The position numbers were made by a program, and so were the translations under genes. A DNA stretch of 64,000 nt, taken from Desulfovibrio sp. MES5. Its GTDB lineage: Bacteria > Desulfobacterota > Desulfovibrionia > Desulfovibrionales > Desulfovibrionaceae. Below the pieces are notes generated by a model, which saw nothing but the letters and a program-made list of their open reading frames with translations, had not been told where the DNA came from and did not search any database. This document shows positions 15,687-26,100 of this stretch, piece after piece (position 1 is the first letter of the stretch; each line of letters starts with the position of its first letter). The stretch spans positions 1 through 64,000 of the forward strand of contig NZ_MJUZ01000005.1 of the NCBI RefSeq assembly GCF_002237645.1. The letters run 5' to 3'.

Positions 15687-17015
15687 CTATGCCAGGGCCG
15701 TCAGATCATATTCCGTATTTTCAACAATGTCGCATTCAACCAGGGCGCCGGGTGCAACGCCGGGGCCGCTTACATAGGTGATGCCGTCCACCTCCGGCGC
15801 CTGAAGCCACACGCGCCCGCTGTGCAGACCCGGCCATTCGGGATGCGGCGCGTCCACAAGCACCTGCATGCGACTGCCCACATGGGCCGCCAGCAGGCGT
15901 TCGCTGATGTCTGCCTGTATGTCCATAAGGGTGTCGCGCCGCCACTGTTTTACCTCGTCAGGCACCTGGTCGGGCAAGGCGGCCGCCAGGGTGCCCTCCT
16001 CGGCGTAGTAGGCAAAAACGCCCACATGCTGGAAGGAGCTTTCTTCCACAAAGCGGCACAGACTTTCAAAGTGTTCTTCCGTCTCGCCGGGGTAGCCCAC
16101 AATAAAGGTGGTGCGCAGCGCCGCCTGCGGCAAATTTTGCCGCACTGTGTCGAGCACCCGCCTGGGATTGCCCGCAAAGGGCCGCCCCATGCGGGAAAGC
16201 ACGTCGGGATGGGCGTGCTGCAGGGGAATATCCAGGTAGGGCAGGAGCGGCGCTCCGGTGTCTCTGATAAGCCGCAGCAGGTCCGGGGTCACCCCCGTGG
16301 GATAGAGGTACAGGAGGCGCAGCCATGCCAGGCCCTCAAGCCCAACCAGTTTTTCCAGCAGCAAGGGGAGGCCGTTTTTATAGCCAAGATCAGCGCCCCA
16401 GGACGTGAGATCCTGGGCCACCAGCGCCAGTTCGCGCACGCCCTGTCCAAGCAGGGCTCTGGCCTCGTCAACTATATGCTCGGCTGTGAGGGACTTGAGC
16501 CCGCCCCTGATGGAAGGAATGGTGCAAAAAGCGCAGTTATGCCTGCATCCTTCGCCCACCTTGAGCCATGCGTAGGACGGCCCCGTGGAAAGCAGGCGGC
16601 CGCCGCCCGGCACGGATTCCGGCGGACGCGGCAGACCAAGGGCATCCGCCACCATGGCCGGCCAGCGCGGCAGAGCCGCTGTGGGCAGCCACAGATCCAC
16701 CTCTGGCAGATCCTCGGCCAGGCCTTCCGCGCCATAGCGCCCGACCATACAGCCGCCCACAACCAGCAGGGGCTTTTTTTTGCAGGAACCAAGGCGCTGT
16801 CCGGCATCCAGAACGGCGCGTACGGATTCACGAACAGCAGGGTCGATAAATCCGCAGGTATTGATAAAGACAAGGTCGGCGCGGCCCATGTGCTCCACAT
16901 GGTTCACGGGCACGCCCAACGAACCCAGCAGGCGCTCGCTGTCCACCCTGTTTTTGGGACACCCCAGGCTCAGTGACCAGACCTTAAGTTTTTTCAGGCT
17001 TGTTTTGTATGTCAT
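15687..17015 (-). CDS. rimO: Ribosomal protein S12 methylthiotransferase RimO
   Basis: 442 residues. RimO adds a methylthio group to an aspartate of ribosomal protein S12. The N-terminal MTTase domain carries C19, C54 and C89 (SLGCPKN, INTCGF, VGGCM) for one 4Fe-4S cluster. The radical-SAM domain has C157-x3-C161-x2-C164 (GCRHNCAFCTIPSIRG). Later family motifs are PYLDIPLQHA and TTFIVGYPGETEEHF, and a C-terminal TRAM domain starts near residue 370. The length is normal. The PYLDIPLQH form favours RimO over MiaB. The ribosome binding site is weak. Confidence 0.95.
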   Translation of the reverse strand: MTYKTSLKKLKVWSLSLGCPKNRVDSERLLGSLGVPVNHVEHMGRADLVFINTCGFIDPAVRESVRAVLDAGQRLGSCKKKPLLVVGGCMVGRYGAEGLAEDLPEVDLWLPTAALPRWPAMVADALGLPRPPESVPGGGRLLSTGPSYAWLKVGEGCRHNCAFCTIPSIRGGLKSLTAEHIVDEARALLGQGVRELALVAQDLTSWGADLGYKNGLPLLLEKLVGLEGLAWLRLLYLYPTGVTPDLLRLIRDTGAPLLPYLDIPLQHAHPDVLSRMGRPFAGNPRRVLDTVRQNLPQAALRTTFIVGYPGETEEHFESLCRFVEESSFQHVGVFAYYAEEGTLAAALPDQVPDEVKQWRRDTLMDIQADISERLLAAHVGSRMQVLVDAPHPEWPGLHSGRVWLQAPEVDGITYVSGPGVAPGALVECDIVENTEYDLTALA

Positions 17016-17142
17016 GAGGGGATTCTACAGATGAGGCGGCGCCTTGTCACCAGTACTGGTTATTTGCATAATACGAACCTAAGTGTTAGGCTATAAGTTA
17101 GGAAGTTCTCGCAAGAACGCATACCTGGGCAGACATGTAACT

Positions 17143-19395
17143 ATGAAAATTAACTTTCTTCAAAGCCAATCTGAACTACCTGCCAACAACGCGGGCATGC
17201 AGTGCCTTTCCTCCGGTGCAGTGGAAGAGCATTGTTACTCTAGTGTATTGCGTAATGTTTACGATGAAATATATCTGCTTGATTTTGAAAGAAATGAATC
17301 GCGCGTGCTGTACAGGGGCAGCGACGTCTTCATGCCGCCAACTGAAGAGTCTTCGCTGTCAAGCCTGTTTGCCGAAGCAGCGGAAGGCCTTGTTCATCCC
17401 GACGACACCGAAGCCATGATGCGCTTCTGGGACCCTCTGGCCCGGCATGAGCTTGAGGCCCAGGGGCAACCCTTTGCCACTCTCGATATACGCAGAAAAT
17501 CCCGCAATCAGGGCTACCGCTGGGTGCGGGTTACGGCCTTTCCGATCCATCAGCCCGGCATGGACCACGGGGTATACCTTGTGTGCGTGCAGGATGTGGA
17601 CGACCTCAAGCGTGCCTCAAGCATCATCCTTGAAAACGACCTGCTGCAACGCCAGAAGCTCGACAACCTGCGCTACAAGGCGGTGGTCGACCACACGCGC
17701 ACCCTGGTGTTCGAATGGCGCGACAACGAACTCAGCTACATCAGCCCGCGCATTGCCGAACTTTTGGCTGGCGACTACGACGGGCGCATCCCTTTTGACG
17801 TCTGGCGCGAGGATAATGTGCTGTACTCCGGCGACAGCACGGCTTTTGACACCTGCCTTTCCCGCCTTGCGCTGGGCATACGCTCCGGCGAAATGACCGT
17901 CCGCCTGCGCCGTCGCGACGGGCAATTCATCTGGTGCAAGGTCACCTATACCTATCTGTCCGACGACACCCCAGGCGACCGCTACATCGGCACCCTCAAC
18001 GATGTGGATGCCGTGACCCGCACCGAGCAGGCCCTGCGCCTGCGCGCCGAACTCGACCCCCTGACCGGCGCGTACAATACCCAGACGTTTTTTGAAAAGG
18101 TTGAAGCCGTACTGCGTGACAACCCGACAGAACCCTACGCGGTTTTGCGGTTTGACGTGGCGGGCTTCAAGGCCATCAACGAGGCCTTCGGCCTGGAGGA
18201 AGGCAACCGCCTGCTGCGGGCCATCGCCCGCCTGATCCGTCAGCGCCTCAACCTTGAACATGAGGCTTTTGCCCGCCTGACCGCCGATGTGTTCGCCGTG
18301 TGCATCGCTGGCGGCGAAGACAGGATACAGCACTTCATCCACTCGCTTTCAACACGGCTTGAGCACTACTCCGACACGTTCAGGGTCAAGCTTTTTTTTG
18401 GCGTCTGCCCTGTGGAAAACCGCCGCACGCCAGCCCATGTGCTGTGCGACTGGGCGTATCTGGCGCAAAAGACCATCAAGGGCAGCGACCTTACGAACTA
18501 CGCCTTTTATGACGACGCCCTGCGCGAACGCCTGCACGGTGAGAGCTATATTACCGACCAGATGTACAGCGCGCTGGAGCAAAAGCAGTTCAGGCTCTAT
18601 CTGCAGCCCAAGGTGGAGATGTCCAGCGGGCGCATCGTCGGGGCCGAATCGCTTGTGCGCTGGCAGCACCCCCAGGACGGACTCATCCTTCCCGGGCGTT
18701 TTGTGCCGCTTTTTGAGCGCAACGGCTTCATCGTGCGCATGGATGAATACATATGGGACCTCACCTGCCAGAACCTGCGCATGTGGCTGGATAAGGGCTA
18801 CAAGGCCATGCCTGTGTCGGTCAACGTGTCCCGCCTGCATTTCAACGACGGAACGCTGATCGACAAGCTGGTGCAGTTGACGGACAAATACCGCCTGCCC
18901 CGGCACCTGCTGGAACTGGAACTGACCGAAAGCGCCTTTTTTGATAACGAAAAAGCGCTCATCCAGTGCATGTACGAGCTCCAGAGCCGGGGCTTCATCT
19001 TTTCTATGGATGACTTTGGCACGGGCTACTCCTCGCTGAGTTCACTGCGCGATCTGCCCTTTAACATCGTCAAACTGGACCGCACGTTCATCAGTGACGG
19101 CACCGATAATGAACGCGGACAGATCGTGGCCCGCAACACCATTGCCTTGGCCAAAGACCTGAAAATGAGAATCGTGGCCGAGGGCGTCGAAACCCTTGAC
19201 CATGCTCGCTTTCTCATGTCCTGCGGGTGCAACTGCGCCCAGGGCTTCTACTATTCCCAACCACTGGATGAAGCCACGTTTGAGGTTTTGTCCTTTATTC
19301 AGGAAAAGGCCTTCTGGGTTGACTCGCTGCTGGATAAAGACGCCCGAGAAAAAGGGCTGCCCCTCAGTGACGAAAACACCTTCTGCGATTTTTAA
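17143..19395 (+). CDS. PAS / degenerate GGDEF / EAL cyclic-di-GMP phosphodiesterase
   Basis: 750 residues from the ATG at 17143; a GTG at 17083 would add 20 residues. Two PAS-like regions occupy about residues 35-305 (YRWVRVTAFPIHQPG; QFIWCKVTYTYLSDD). The following GGDEF-like domain has lost its motif: the active-site position reads RLTADVFAV, so cyclase activity is unlikely. The C-terminal EAL domain looks complete, with ESLVRW, SVNVSRLHF, LELTES, the DDFGTGYSS loop, VKLDR, AEGVET and QGFYYSQP. It should therefore hydrolyse c-di-GMP in the cytoplasm under PAS control. I see no membrane segment. It stands alone, near flagellar and chemotaxis genes in a broad sense. Confidence 0.9.
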   Translation: MKINFLQSQSELPANNAGMQCLSSGAVEEHCYSSVLRNVYDEIYLLDFERNESRVLYRGSDVFMPPTEESSLSSLFAEAAEGLVHPDDTEAMMRFWDPLARHELEAQGQPFATLDIRRKSRNQGYRWVRVTAFPIHQPGMDHGVYLVCVQDVDDLKRASSIILENDLLQRQKLDNLRYKAVVDHTRTLVFEWRDNELSYISPRIAELLAGDYDGRIPFDVWREDNVLYSGDSTAFDTCLSRLALGIRSGEMTVRLRRRDGQFIWCKVTYTYLSDDTPGDRYIGTLNDVDAVTRTEQALRLRAELDPLTGAYNTQTFFEKVEAVLRDNPTEPYAVLRFDVAGFKAINEAFGLEEGNRLLRAIARLIRQRLNLEHEAFARLTADVFAVCIAGGEDRIQHFIHSLSTRLEHYSDTFRVKLFFGVCPVENRRTPAHVLCDWAYLAQKTIKGSDLTNYAFYDDALRERLHGESYITDQMYSALEQKQFRLYLQPKVEMSSGRIVGAESLVRWQHPQDGLILPGRFVPLFERNGFIVRMDEYIWDLTCQNLRMWLDKGYKAMPVSVNVSRLHFNDGTLIDKLVQLTDKYRLPRHLLELELTESAFFDNEKALIQCMYELQSRGFIFSMDDFGTGYSSLSSLRDLPFNIVKLDRTFISDGTDNERGQIVARNTIALAKDLKMRIVAEGVETLDHARFLMSCGCNCAQGFYYSQPLDEATFEVLSFIQEKAFWVDSLLDKDAREKGLPLSDENTFCDF

Positions 19396-19501
19396 CGCCC
19401 CCGCCTCGTAAACGCCCCGCGCGCCTTCTGGCTGAGCGCCAGATCCCTCCTGCACTCGCACTGGCAGCCGCCGCCAGAGCTTTTTGGCGTTGCAATTTTT
19501 T

Positions 19502-19555
19502 GTGGGGGAGGGCCCCTTTTGCAAAAGGGCCCTCCCCCACGCCCCCACCCCCTAA
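19502..19555. repeat. Dispersed palindromic repeat, family A, copy 1
   Basis: Palindrome from GTGGGGGAGGG to CCCTCCCCCAC with central CTTTTGCAAAAG, followed by the family tail GCCCCCACCCCCTAAAACTC. It lies about 105 nt after the EAL gene stop and probably acts as its terminator. Confidence 0.85.
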
Positions 19556-19578
19556 AACTCTTATCAGATGTTAACGGT

Positions 19579-19681
19579 TAACGCCGCACGCGAGTGCAGC
19601 GCGCCGCACCGTGGCGTGGACTCTGCCGAAAATCGTATTTTTGGGGCAGAAGTACAAATTGAAATGGGAAGCATTTCAAAG
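19579..19681 (+). repeat. Dispersed three-hairpin repeat, family B, copy 1
   Basis: About 103 bp shared with 37383-37482 and 55631-55734. In order it holds a GCAC..GTGC hairpin, a CGCC..GGCG hairpin, the CTGCCGAAAATCGTATTTTT segment with its partner GGCAGA, and a final GAAATGGGAAGCATTTC hairpin. It follows family A copy 1 directly. Confidence 0.8.
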
Positions 19682-19935
19682 GGAATTTGATCGAGCAGAG
19701 TGCAACGGCTTTCTGAATCTGAAGAAGGGCCAGAGGCGGCATCTTTCAGACAGCGCACCATCTCAGCGGCAGCGTGTTCAAGGGGCGATCTTTGCGCCCG
19801 GCGCATGACGCGCCGCTAGGTGCGAGTCGTAGGCGTTGCGAATGTACTTTCTGCGTTCGTTCTGGGGGAAGCAAGGGGCGTCGCGACCCGGCGGGGCAGC
19901 GGCGTCAGGCAGGTGGGGAGGGTAAACCAATGAAA

Positions 19936-19963
19936 AAGAGGAGTCAGTAAACTGACTCCTCTT
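19936..19963 (-). terminator. Terminator of the tRNA-Val/tRNA-Asp unit
   Basis: Perfect stem AAGAGGAGTCAG / CTGACTCCTCTT with a short loop; on the minus strand it is followed by TTTCATTGG. It starts 9 nt after the tRNA-Asp 3' end. Confidence 0.85.
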
Positions 19964-19971
19964 CAACTTTC

Positions 19972-20048
<77 letters not shown>

Positions 20049-20058
20049 GGATTTGTGG

Positions 20059-20134
20059 TGGTGGGCAGTACAGGACTTGAACCTGTGGCCCCCGCCGTGT
20101 GAAGGCGGTGCTCTACCAGCTGAGCTAACTGCCC
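20059..20134 (-). tRNA. tRNA-Val (anticodon CAC)
   Basis: 76 nt with encoded CCA. Acceptor stem GGGCAGT / ACTGCCC, anticodon stem CCGCC / GGCGG with loop TTCACAC (anticodon CAC, reading GTG), T arm GGTTCAAGTCC. It is first in the two-tRNA unit. Confidence 0.95.
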
Positions 20135-20147
20135 TCCCGGAGACACG

Positions 20148-20176
20148 TTTCTATGCAAAAGCCCCCCAAGAGTCAA
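20148..20176 (-). promoter_or_regulatory. Promoter of the tRNA-Val/tRNA-Asp unit
   Basis: On the minus strand TTGACT, a 17-nt spacer and TAGAAA, ending 13 nt before the tRNA-Val 5' end. AT-rich DNA further upstream (20180-20260) could act as an UP element. Confidence 0.65.
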
Positions 20177-20409
20177 GAGAAAATTATGTGGTAAAAAAAT
20201 TTTTACAAAGAAAAAAAATTATATATCTGAAATTATTAAAGAAACGTAATATTCAGGGTTCTCAGCGTGTTCATTGCCTTGCGCCAGAGCGGGCTGAGTG
20301 CTAGACCCTCCCTTAGCACTTCTTGTAATTGGCATCTGCTGGCGGGCAAAAAACGCTGATGGAAAGGCCAGTATGAAGGAGTGACAGCAGTTTTTTTCGA
20401 GGCAATGTA

Positions 20410-21522
20410 ATGAACCCCCTATGGATTCGCCGTCTGGCGGTATTTTTTTTCGGGCTGGCCCTGTTTGCGGCTCCTGCCGCTGAGGCCCGCGTGGTGGATG
20501 GCGGCGTCATCATGGATCAGCACATGCGTGAAAACCTGTGTGCGCTGACCTTTGACGATGGCCCTTCCACCAACACCCCACAGTTGCTGGACATGCTCAG
20601 TGAATACGGCATACCGGCCACCTTTTTTCTTCTGGGCAAGCAGGCGGAGCGCTACCCTGACCTAGTGCGGCGCATTCTGGCCGAAGGGCATGAAGTGGGC
20701 AACCACTCCTACTCGCACCCCAACCTGCGCCTGCTTTCACCTGCCAACAAGGCACACGAAATTGCCCGAACGGACGCCATCCTGCGTTCGCTTGGGGCCA
20801 ATCCTACCTTTCTGCGGCCTCCGTATGGGTCGTATGACAACTATACCGTGACTGCGGCCGAAGAGCTGGGCCTGAGCATAATGCTCTGGTCGCTGGACAG
20901 CCGCGACTGGAAAAGTCTGCCCGCCAACTATGCCGTTTTGCGCAGCACGCGGGGCACCGTGTATGCGCCCGGCACTCTGCGCGGCATTTTTTTGTTTCAT
21001 GATACGCACAAGCGCACGGTTGAAGACCTGCCCCGCATCATCAGCGATCTGCGCGCAGGCGGCTGTCAGCGCTTTGTGACCGTGAGCGACTATCTGGACG
21101 GCCTGCTGGACCCCGAGCCTGGCATGCTGATGACCCGCCGTGTGCAGCCTGCCGGTCAGCCTGGCAATATGGGGCCGGACGGCCTCACGCCCGAGGCGAC
21201 GGCCCGCAAATCCGACAAGCCCGTCGAAGTCAGGGAGAGTTTTCAGGAACTGCCGCCAGAAAGTTATCCGGCTGGCACTGCCGCCCTTCCACTGGCCCGC
21301 ACCAGCCGCCCCTGGCAGCCTGAAGACAATGCGGAGGCAGGGGAGACACAGCGGAATGCGGGAGACAATCAGGCCAGCAATGGCGATGGCGGGCAAATCC
21401 GGCTGCCAGCGCGGCAGCCTGCCGAAAGCCCGCTCCGTGCAGCGCCCCTTGCCCCTGGCCCCAATTCCAGCCTGCCTGCAGGCGGCACTGTTTCCAATTC
21501 CGACGGCAGCGCAAAATCCTAA
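20410..21522 (+). CDS. Secreted polysaccharide deacetylase (NodB domain)
   Basis: 370 residues. A signal peptide covers about residues 1-27 (hydrophobic LAVFFFGLALFAAPAAEA). The NodB catalytic domain (about 45-240) has motif 1 TFDDGPS (catalytic and metal Asp), motif 2 HSYSHPNL (metal His pair), motif 3 LRPPYGSYD, and LWSLDSRDW and FLFHD. The C-terminal 110 residues are Pro/Ala-rich and look disordered. Family members remove N- or O-acetyl groups from peptidoglycan, chitin-like polymers or exopolysaccharide in the periplasm. The substrate cannot be told from sequence. It is a single-gene unit ended by a hairpin at 21714. Confidence 0.88.
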   Translation: MNPLWIRRLAVFFFGLALFAAPAAEARVVDGGVIMDQHMRENLCALTFDDGPSTNTPQLLDMLSEYGIPATFFLLGKQAERYPDLVRRILAEGHEVGNHSYSHPNLRLLSPANKAHEIARTDAILRSLGANPTFLRPPYGSYDNYTVTAAEELGLSIMLWSLDSRDWKSLPANYAVLRSTRGTVYAPGTLRGIFLFHDTHKRTVEDLPRIISDLRAGGCQRFVTVSDYLDGLLDPEPGMLMTRRVQPAGQPGNMGPDGLTPEATARKSDKPVEVRESFQELPPESYPAGTAALPLARTSRPWQPEDNAEAGETQRNAGDNQASNGDGGQIRLPARQPAESPLRAAPLAPGPNSSLPAGGTVSNSDGSAKS

Positions 21523-21713
21523 ACAGTATAGTCACGAGCGCCTTTCCAGTTATTTCTGCGTCGAACTTCGCCTTTTATTCCGGTCGAGTACCATCAGAGT
21601 ACACTCCCTGCATAAAAGGCTCGTTGTCCTTGATATGACTGGAAATTCATCTTGTGACGACACTGTCCAGATTTTACCTTTGAAAAAGCCAAAAGCGCTA
21701 ACGAAAATGAATG

Positions 21714-21766
21714 ACCGCCCGTTGCCGGTTTGCCCCCTGTGAGACAGACCGCGACGGGCGGTTTTA
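21714..21766 (+). terminator. Terminator after the deacetylase region
   Basis: Stem ACCGCCCGT / ACGGGCGGT with a long loop, followed by TTTATATTTT. It lies about 190 nt after the deacetylase stop; I see no gene between. Confidence 0.7.
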
Positions 21767-21876
21767 TATTTTCAGGGCTTTTTTGTGTCGCCGTGCCTGT
21801 GCGGCTGCCGTGCTGGTACTCTCTCTGCTCCGCGCTTCGTATTTGGCTTCCCCCTGTAACCCACTGAAACTCACAT

Positions 21877-21938
21877 AAGAGTTTTAGGGGGAGGGGGGTG
21901 TGGGGGAGGGCCCTTTTGCAAAAGGGTCCCTCCCCCAC
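21877..21938. repeat. Dispersed palindromic repeat, family A, copy 2
   Basis: The tail AAGAGTTTTAGGGGG lies on the left (inverse orientation to copy 1), then the palindrome from GTGGGGGAGGG to CCCTCCCCCAC around CTTTTGCAAAAG. It stands about 30 nt beyond the 3' end of the DyP peroxidase gene. Confidence 0.85.
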
Positions 21939-21970
21939 AAAGCTTTTCCCCACAAAGTCTTCCACTCCCC

Positions 21971-22903
21971 CTAGTCCTCACCCAATTCTTCAAGCAGTTC
22001 CGCTGAGGGAATGAAAAACAGCGTGCCTGTGGCCGCCGTGCTGAAGTCCAGCAGCCGGTCGGTGTTGCCAACGGGCTCGCCGATGAACATGTTTTCAAGC
22101 ATTTTGCGCGTTGTGGAGAATTTGCCAGCATAGCCGATAAAATAGGTTCCGAACTCGCCCTTGGCGGGGTTGGCGAAGGGCATGTTGGCCCGAACTATTT
22201 TCAGTTCGTTGCCGTGTTCGTCTTCGATATTGGTAACGGCGTTGTGCGCGTTTTCGGGCTTTTCTTCATCACTGAGTTCAACGTCATTGAATTTCCGCCT
22301 GCCGATGGCTTTTTCCTGCTCTTCGGTTGCAAGGGCATTCCAGGCGTCCATGTCGTGCAGGTATTTTTGCACAAAGGCGTAGCTGCCGCCCGCGAAGTCC
22401 GCGTCTTCAGCGCCGATGGCGGCAGCCGCCAGCCGCGCTTCGTCTTCGGGGTTTTCAGTGCCGTCAACAAAGCCGATGATGGCGCGGCCGTCGTAATAGC
22501 GAAAGCCCTGCACCTCATCTATGGGGTATACCGCCCCTTGCAGCTTTGTGCTGATGATGGAGGCCGCTTCAAGGCAGACATCAAGCCGCGCGGCGCGGAT
22601 ATGAAAGAAAATGTCGCCAGGAGTGGAAACGGCGGTGTGCCTGTCGCCCTTGATTTCTTTGAACACTTCCAGCTCGTGGGGTTTGCCGCGCTGGGAAAAA
22701 AGTCTGCCCCAGGCATCTGCGCCAAAGCCCATGATGCAACTGATGGCCGCTGCTGGCAGGCGGGTGCGCATGCTTCTGGCGACGGCTGAAAAATCCGCGC
22801 ACAGGTCTTTGATTTTTGCGGGCGCGTCCTTGGTGTCGCGCAGGCCAAAAATCATGAAAATGGCGTGTTCGCCGGGTGTATTGGTAACGTCTTGGGGTTT
22901 CAT
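21971..22903 (-). CDS. DyP-type heme peroxidase
   Basis: 310 residues from the ATG at 22903 (AAAGG at about 7 nt upstream); the long in-frame extension further upstream has no support. The DyP signature GFVDGTENP (G-x-x-D-G, distal Asp) is present. The following heme-ligand region includes the candidate proximal His in VQKYLHDMDAW, and the C-terminal part has IGYAGKFSTTRKMLENMF. DyP peroxidases use hydrogen peroxide to oxidise dyes, phenols or other substrates, and some travel in encapsulins. No Tat signal or encapsulin gene is seen here. In an anaerobe the likely role is peroxide defence. Confidence 0.9.
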   Translation of the reverse strand: MKPQDVTNTPGEHAIFMIFGLRDTKDAPAKIKDLCADFSAVARSMRTRLPAAAISCIMGFGADAWGRLFSQRGKPHELEVFKEIKGDRHTAVSTPGDIFFHIRAARLDVCLEAASIISTKLQGAVYPIDEVQGFRYYDGRAIIGFVDGTENPEDEARLAAAAIGAEDADFAGGSYAFVQKYLHDMDAWNALATEEQEKAIGRRKFNDVELSDEEKPENAHNAVTNIEDEHGNELKIVRANMPFANPAKGEFGTYFIGYAGKFSTTRKMLENMFIGEPVGNTDRLLDFSTAATGTLFFIPSAELLEELGED

Positions 22904-23163
22904 AGGCAGCCTTTGCGCGTAGTTGTAAAATGGTTGTTGTGGGTGTGTTTCGGGGCTGTTCGCACAGCCGCCTGCGCATTGCAAAGAAAAAGGCTCAAGA
23001 GGACGTGGGCTTGGGGCCGCGAAGGGCGGCCTTGAAAGAACGTGGTGGCTCTCTGGATGGAGAGCATGTAACACATGAAATATTCGCCTCAGGGAGGCAA
23101 AAGCTTGCCCGGCCGCCTTTCGTGGCAAGGATTTTTCGGGAAAATTCTTGCAGAGCCGTCAAT

Positions 23164-26100
23164 TCATTCCATTCGCAAACTGCTCTGGGGGGGACGCAGG
23201 TCCACAGGAACGCGCACGCGCGCCCCGGCCTTGTTGGTGAACAGCAGGTGGCCGTGTTCCAGCCCATAGAGGTAAAGGCGGCGGGTCAGGTCAACGTCCA
23301 TGCGGCAGTAGGCGGCTATTTCGTCCATCTTCCCTTCCTTCCACCAGCGCAGGGCTTGCAGGCCGTCGGCGCTTTTGGGCGCTTCGAGGGTGGCCTGGCC
23401 CAGGTTGTCCAGCGATATGAGGTAGTTCAGCCTGTCCTTGATGCGCTGCAAGATGTCGAGGCTCGGCAGGCCGCGCAGATCAAAGGGCGCAAAGGGAGCG
23501 AGCACGGCATAGTCAAAACGCAGGCTGTTGAAACCCACCACCAGTCCGGATGCCCGCATGCGCTCAAACAGTGCAGGCAACTCGTCCTGCGTGTAGCTGA
23601 AAAAATCATCTGCGCGGCTGTCATAGGCCACGGCCACGCTGACGCCCATGTCGCCAGCCTTGTGCCAGCCCCCAACCTCGGCTGCGGAGCGGCGCGTTTC
23701 CACGTCAAAAACCACAAAATGCTCTGGCGGCGGCAGGGATATGTAGCCCATAAGATCTGTCATGGGGGAGCCTCCTTGAGTGCTGGCCGGTGCGGGGCGC
23801 GCGCCGAGGCCTGCGGCAGGGGGTACAGTGCTGTTTGCCCTGACCGACGGGGTTTCTGCCGGGCCGCCCGCCAGGTTGTCCGCCGAGTTGTCCGCCGGGG
23901 CGAACGCAGCGCTGCTTGCGGGAGCGGGGCTGCCTGTGGGAACGGACAGGCTTGCGTGAGCGGCGGGCGCAGGCGCGTTGTGCGGGCTTGCGACGGTATC
24001 AGGCCGGGATTGGGCCGCCGTCGTGACCCCGGCTGCCACAAACTCGAGTTCGGGGCGCGGGGGCGGCGGGCTTATGACCAGTTTTTCATGCAGCGTGTCG
24101 CCTTCTGTGCCGGGCGTCAGCAACTGGCGCAGCAGTTCCAGGGCCGCCCGCTTGTCTATGGGGCGGTTGCCGGAACCGCATTTGGGCGAATGCACGCAGG
24201 AGGGGCAGCCGTCCTCGCAGGGGCAGGCTGCCACGGTTTTATAGGTGGCTTCCAGCAGGGCGCGGGCATCGCCGAAGGCCTGGCGCGTGAGGCCTGCGCC
24301 GCCGGGCAGGCCGTCGTAAATAAACACGGCGGGCAGCCCCAGTTGCGCGTGCATGGGGGTGGATATGCCGCCAAAGTCGTTGCGGTCGGCCATGATGAGC
24401 AGGGGCAGCATGCCGATGGCGGCGTGTTCCAGCGCGTGGATGCCGCCCATAAAGTGCATGAAGTTGTCTTCCATCTCGGCGCGGATGTTGTCGGGAATGA
24501 CAAACCACAGGCCCTCGGTTTCAAAAACCTGCGGCGGGGCTTCCAGCGGCGTGATGGTCAGCAGGCGGTTGCCCGAGGTGGAGCGCTTTTCATAGCCCGT
24601 AACCGTATCGATAATGCGCAGGCGGCCCCGGCACACCAGCACGCGGCCCAGGGACATGCGCGCGGTTTCCTCAAGAATGTCCGTGGCTTTTTGGCCGCGT
24701 GTGCGGGTAAACCAGCCCACCTTGGCCTCCTTGGCCATGATGCGGGCGCGGGCCGGGTCCATGTCGTCAATGATATAGCTGCGGCCCCTGTGCAGGTAGA
24801 CAGCGCCGGGGTGCGTCTCGCGCCATGCGCGAAAGCCGTCCACAGAGCCGATGATGTGGCCCTGCTCGTCTTCAATGCTGAAGGTCTGCCCTGTGCCGCG
24901 CAGGTCCACATGACGCTGGGGGCGCTTGCGCGAGGCCATGAGCTGGCTGCCGTCCGCCGATTGCAGCAGCAGTCCCTGGGCATTGAGCTGGCGGGCGGCG
25001 GTCAGGGCGGCCGCGCTTGCGAGCATGGGTTCGCCGGGGCGCAGGGGCATTTCGGCGGCGGCGCATTCCAGATGCCGGGCCAGAATGACCTCGTTGTCCG
25101 GGTTGACCACAGCCTTTTCCGGCGGGCGGCTGAAAAAGTCTTCGGGATTGCGGGCAAAATACTGGTCCAGCGCGTCCTCGCCCGCCACAATGATTACGGC
25201 GGATTCCTGCTGCGCCCGGCCCACGCGGCCGCCACGCTGCAAGGTGGCCATGACCGTGCCGGGATAGCCCACCAGAATGCAGACATCCAGCCCGCCAATG
25301 TCGATGCCCAGTTCAAGGGCGCTGGTGCTGACCACGGCCAGCAGGTCGCCGCTGGCCATGCGCGATTCGATGCTGCGGCGCTCCTCGGGCAGAAATCCCG
25401 CACGGTAGGCGGAAATGCGGCTGGCAAAGGAGCCGGACTGCCCGGCCCAAAGGCTGATGAGCTCGGTCATGCGGCGCGAACGGCAGTAAACAATGGTGCG
25501 CAGATTGCGCGCCAGGGCCGCTTTGAGCAGGTCAATGGCCGCCGTGGCAGGGCTTTGCTCCGGGTTGAGAAAGACAAAATGCCGTGGCCCTTGCGGAGCG
25601 CCGGACTTGTCGATGACAACGGGCGGCGGCGTGGCCGGGTTCACGGTCTGGAACACCGGGGCAGTTGCTGTGCCGCTGACAATGTTGCCAGTTGCGCTAA
25701 AGGCTGAGCCGCTGCCTGTGCCGCCTGACGCAATGTTTTCTTCTGCAACGGGGTATGCCGTGCCGGTAAGCGCGGCCCCAAGTTCGCCGGGGTTGCCCAC
25801 GGTGGCGGTGCACAGCACATAGACGGGCTTTGCGCCGTAGCGTCCGGCCAGCCGGTTGAGCCGCCGGAAGACTTGCGCCATGTGCGCGCCGAACACGCCG
25901 CGATAGGTATGGGCTTCGTCCACAACCACATGGGTGAGGCCCGCCAGAAAGGCGGCCCACTGCTCGTGGTGGGGCAAGATGCCCAGGTGCAGCATTTCGG
26001 GATTGCTGATGAGCACTGCGGGCGGGTCACGCCGGATTTTGCGCCGGAAGTGGTCCGTGGTGTCGCCGTCATACAGGGCGGCGGCGGGGCGGGCGTCCTT

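Noticed and set aside
15297-16976. Long plus-strand frame opposite rimO
   Set aside because: Antisense to a complete radical-SAM gene; no family resemblance.
22930-25707. Very long open frame on the plus strand opposite the helicase-exonuclease gene
   Set aside because: It is antisense to a gene with clear helicase and nuclease motifs; GC-rich codons leave the opposite frame open. The product has no recognisable domain and no ribosome binding site.
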